DNA from: Antedon mediterranea
Taxonomy: Eukaryota; Echinodermata; Crinoidea; Comatulida; Antedonidae
Direction: 5' to 3'
DNA: 64,000 nt
Assembly (NCBI RefSeq): GCF_964355755.1
Contig: NC_092675.1
Coordinates: 5,428,312 to 5,492,311 of the forward strand
Positions 62,872 to 64,000 of this stretch are shown piece by piece; within the stretch, counting starts at the first letter, position 1, and each line of letters opens with the position of its first letter. Below the pieces are notes generated by a model, which saw only the letters and a list, made by a program, of their open reading frames with translations, made no database searches and had not been told where the DNA came from. The translations under genes and the position numbers were made by a program.

Positions 62872-63934
62872 ATGGGTAGCGGAAGTAGTCTCTCCTCACG
62901 CTCATCCACCCCCGAACGCAAGATACCAGAGATCAATCGCAAAAATTCCATCTGTCACGAAAATTGGAATGGACATGTGATTACCAATGATGTAGCACCA
63001 ATTTTAATTAGTCGTGATTGTTGCGAAGAATTTCAAATAAAAATAGAAAAACCGAAACCAGTGCTTGGTTCTATCAGTGAAGGCAATTCAGAACATGCTT
63101 TGATTCAGGTAAATGCCAAATTTATCATATAATGAATATATTTATGAAAGCAATGTAGCTTAAACAGTAGCAACAACAAGACAGCAGATTCGGTACTTAA
63201 GCGTCTATCACACAGCCTTCAGTCTGTTTCCGGCTGCAGGCAAATAAAACCGCGTTTTCATCTCTCATTCACGTGGCTATACGACAATCTTTTTACTCGA
63301 TATGCACATAGCCACGTGGCGTGTCCTGAAGACGAAAAGTCTAATTGCTGTATACGCAATCTGACATGAACTGCTGGAGCCGGACCTGAGCAGGTGTGAA
63401 TGACTCAAGTATTACAACTGTATTCATATAGAAGTGTTAGATGCATCAGCTAATTCATATCACAGCTCAGGTGTTCATTAAATCACTTTAGATTCTTGAT
63501 TTTAAATTCTAATCCAACATTATTATTATTTTGATTGTTATTATTAACAATAGTAACTAATGGTAACAAGTGACCTTTAATTGTAATAATACAATAGTGT
63601 TCCCTTGTCATCTGAATAGGAGTTAAAACATATTTCCTCTTTATTCATTTCACGAGAAAGTATCCATCTAATAAGGATTTTCTCCTGAATAGTGTCCCAA
63701 AAGAGGGGTGATATTGTAATTTATATCTAACACAAGCATTTCTATTTCTCGTAGGGAGTGTACTTCTTAGTTTTTGATCACTTCAAAGGCATCGATGAAA
63801 TCAATACGTTGTCCAAATATGGAGTTGCCAACTTCCGTAGTACTGGTCATGGTCTTCCTGTTTATGGAATGGGGCAACCAAGTGGAGTTGGACTTCATTG
63901 TGTTGTAAATTACCTGCAAAATGAAACACAAGAG
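62872..63934 (+). CDS. PALD1: Paladin, first two coding exons; gene continues beyond the window
   Basis: Exon 62872-63108 (79 residues) and exon 63755-63934 (60 residues), phase 0 at both donors. The ATG exon starts with an acceptor at 62864 (TATTAG), so the 5' UTR is split. The start MGSGSS fits N-myristoylation, as does the MGTTAS start of vertebrate paladin. The protein then shows VAPILISRDCCEEFQIK, SEHALIQGVYFLV, VANFRSTGHGLPVYGMGQPS, matching in order the vertebrate NKVAPVVITYNCKEEFQI, EHYLVQGRYFLV and APNFRQ...VFGMGQPS. Paladin carries two tyrosine-phosphatase-like domains with CX5R signatures and acts in signalling in vertebrates; those domains lie outside this window. The name rests on these blocks. 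Confidence 0.92.
63270..63318. repeat. Inverted repeat in PALD1 intron
   Basis: CACGTGGCTAT (63270-63280) and ATAGCCACGTG (63308-63318) form an 11-bp perfect stem with a 27-base loop. Each arm contains CACGTG. Probably a MITE core; function unknown. Confidence 0.5.
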
Positions 63935-63939
63935 GTAAA

Positions 63940-64000
63940 GCTCTGTCTACACTACCAAACTTTGTGTGACAACAAAATGTGAGATGCCCATATATAGACA
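63940..64000. mobile_element. Left end of a CTACACTATCAAAC-family MITE, cut by the window edge
   Basis: GCTCTGTCTACACTACCAAA, TTTGTGTGACAACAAAATGTG and GATGCCCATATATAG match the end of the elements at 5642-5779 and 12781-12944. It begins 5 bases inside the PALD1 intron that follows exon 63755-63934, right next to the splice donor. Confidence 0.6.

Overview
The window is AT-rich nuclear DNA of an animal. It holds spliced genes with short introns, many short inverted-repeat transposons, tRNA-derived SINEs, non-LTR retrotransposon remnants and microsatellites. Gene content (DNAJC12, mitochondrial ribosomal protein L1, a tachykinin-receptor-like GPCR, paladin) fits a bilaterian. The repeat style and the many TAGGCCTA-like words suggest a marine deuterostome such as an echinoderm, but that taxon is inference and no sequence here proves it.

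Layout. 1-7.4 kb is the gene-dense end. DNAJC12 (+, 4 exons, 771-2100) and MRPL1 (-, 7 exons, 7420-3632) point tail to tail, and MRPL1 introns carry a SINE of each of two families and two small inverted-repeat elements. 7.4-15.1 kb has no recognisable gene; it holds a SINE, a 626-bp TTAA-flanked element, a CTAG-rich patch and a fold-back with 182-bp arms. 15.2-18.1 kb is a complete four-exon rhodopsin-class receptor on the minus strand, with a perfect 73-bp palindrome about 265 bp upstream of its ATG. 18.4-52.7 kb is gene-poor: MITEs, minisatellites, a SINE, a 5'-truncated L1/Tx1-like insertion with a 17-bp target duplication, a 272-bp tandem duplication and Penelope-like fragments with a hammerhead-like core. 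52.7-56.6 kb is a repeat cluster: a hammerhead-bearing fragment, a 350-bp TTAA-flanked MITE, a 687-bp tandem duplication containing a terminator-shaped hairpin, and a fold-back with ~270-bp terminal inverted repeats. 56.6-62.8 kb is probably upstream of paladin and holds a tRNA-Val-like relic, CRE-containing direct repeats and a decayed reverse transcriptase. 62.87 kb to the end holds the first two coding exons of paladin (PALD1), which runs off the window.

The four genes show no common pathway: a J-domain co-chaperone, a mitoribosomal protein, a neuropeptide receptor and a phosphatase-like signalling protein. I could place no function on most of the non-coding sequence. I found no CRISPR array, operon or prokaryotic system. 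All splice sites were read by eye; each internal junction was required to have AG/GT and matching phase.
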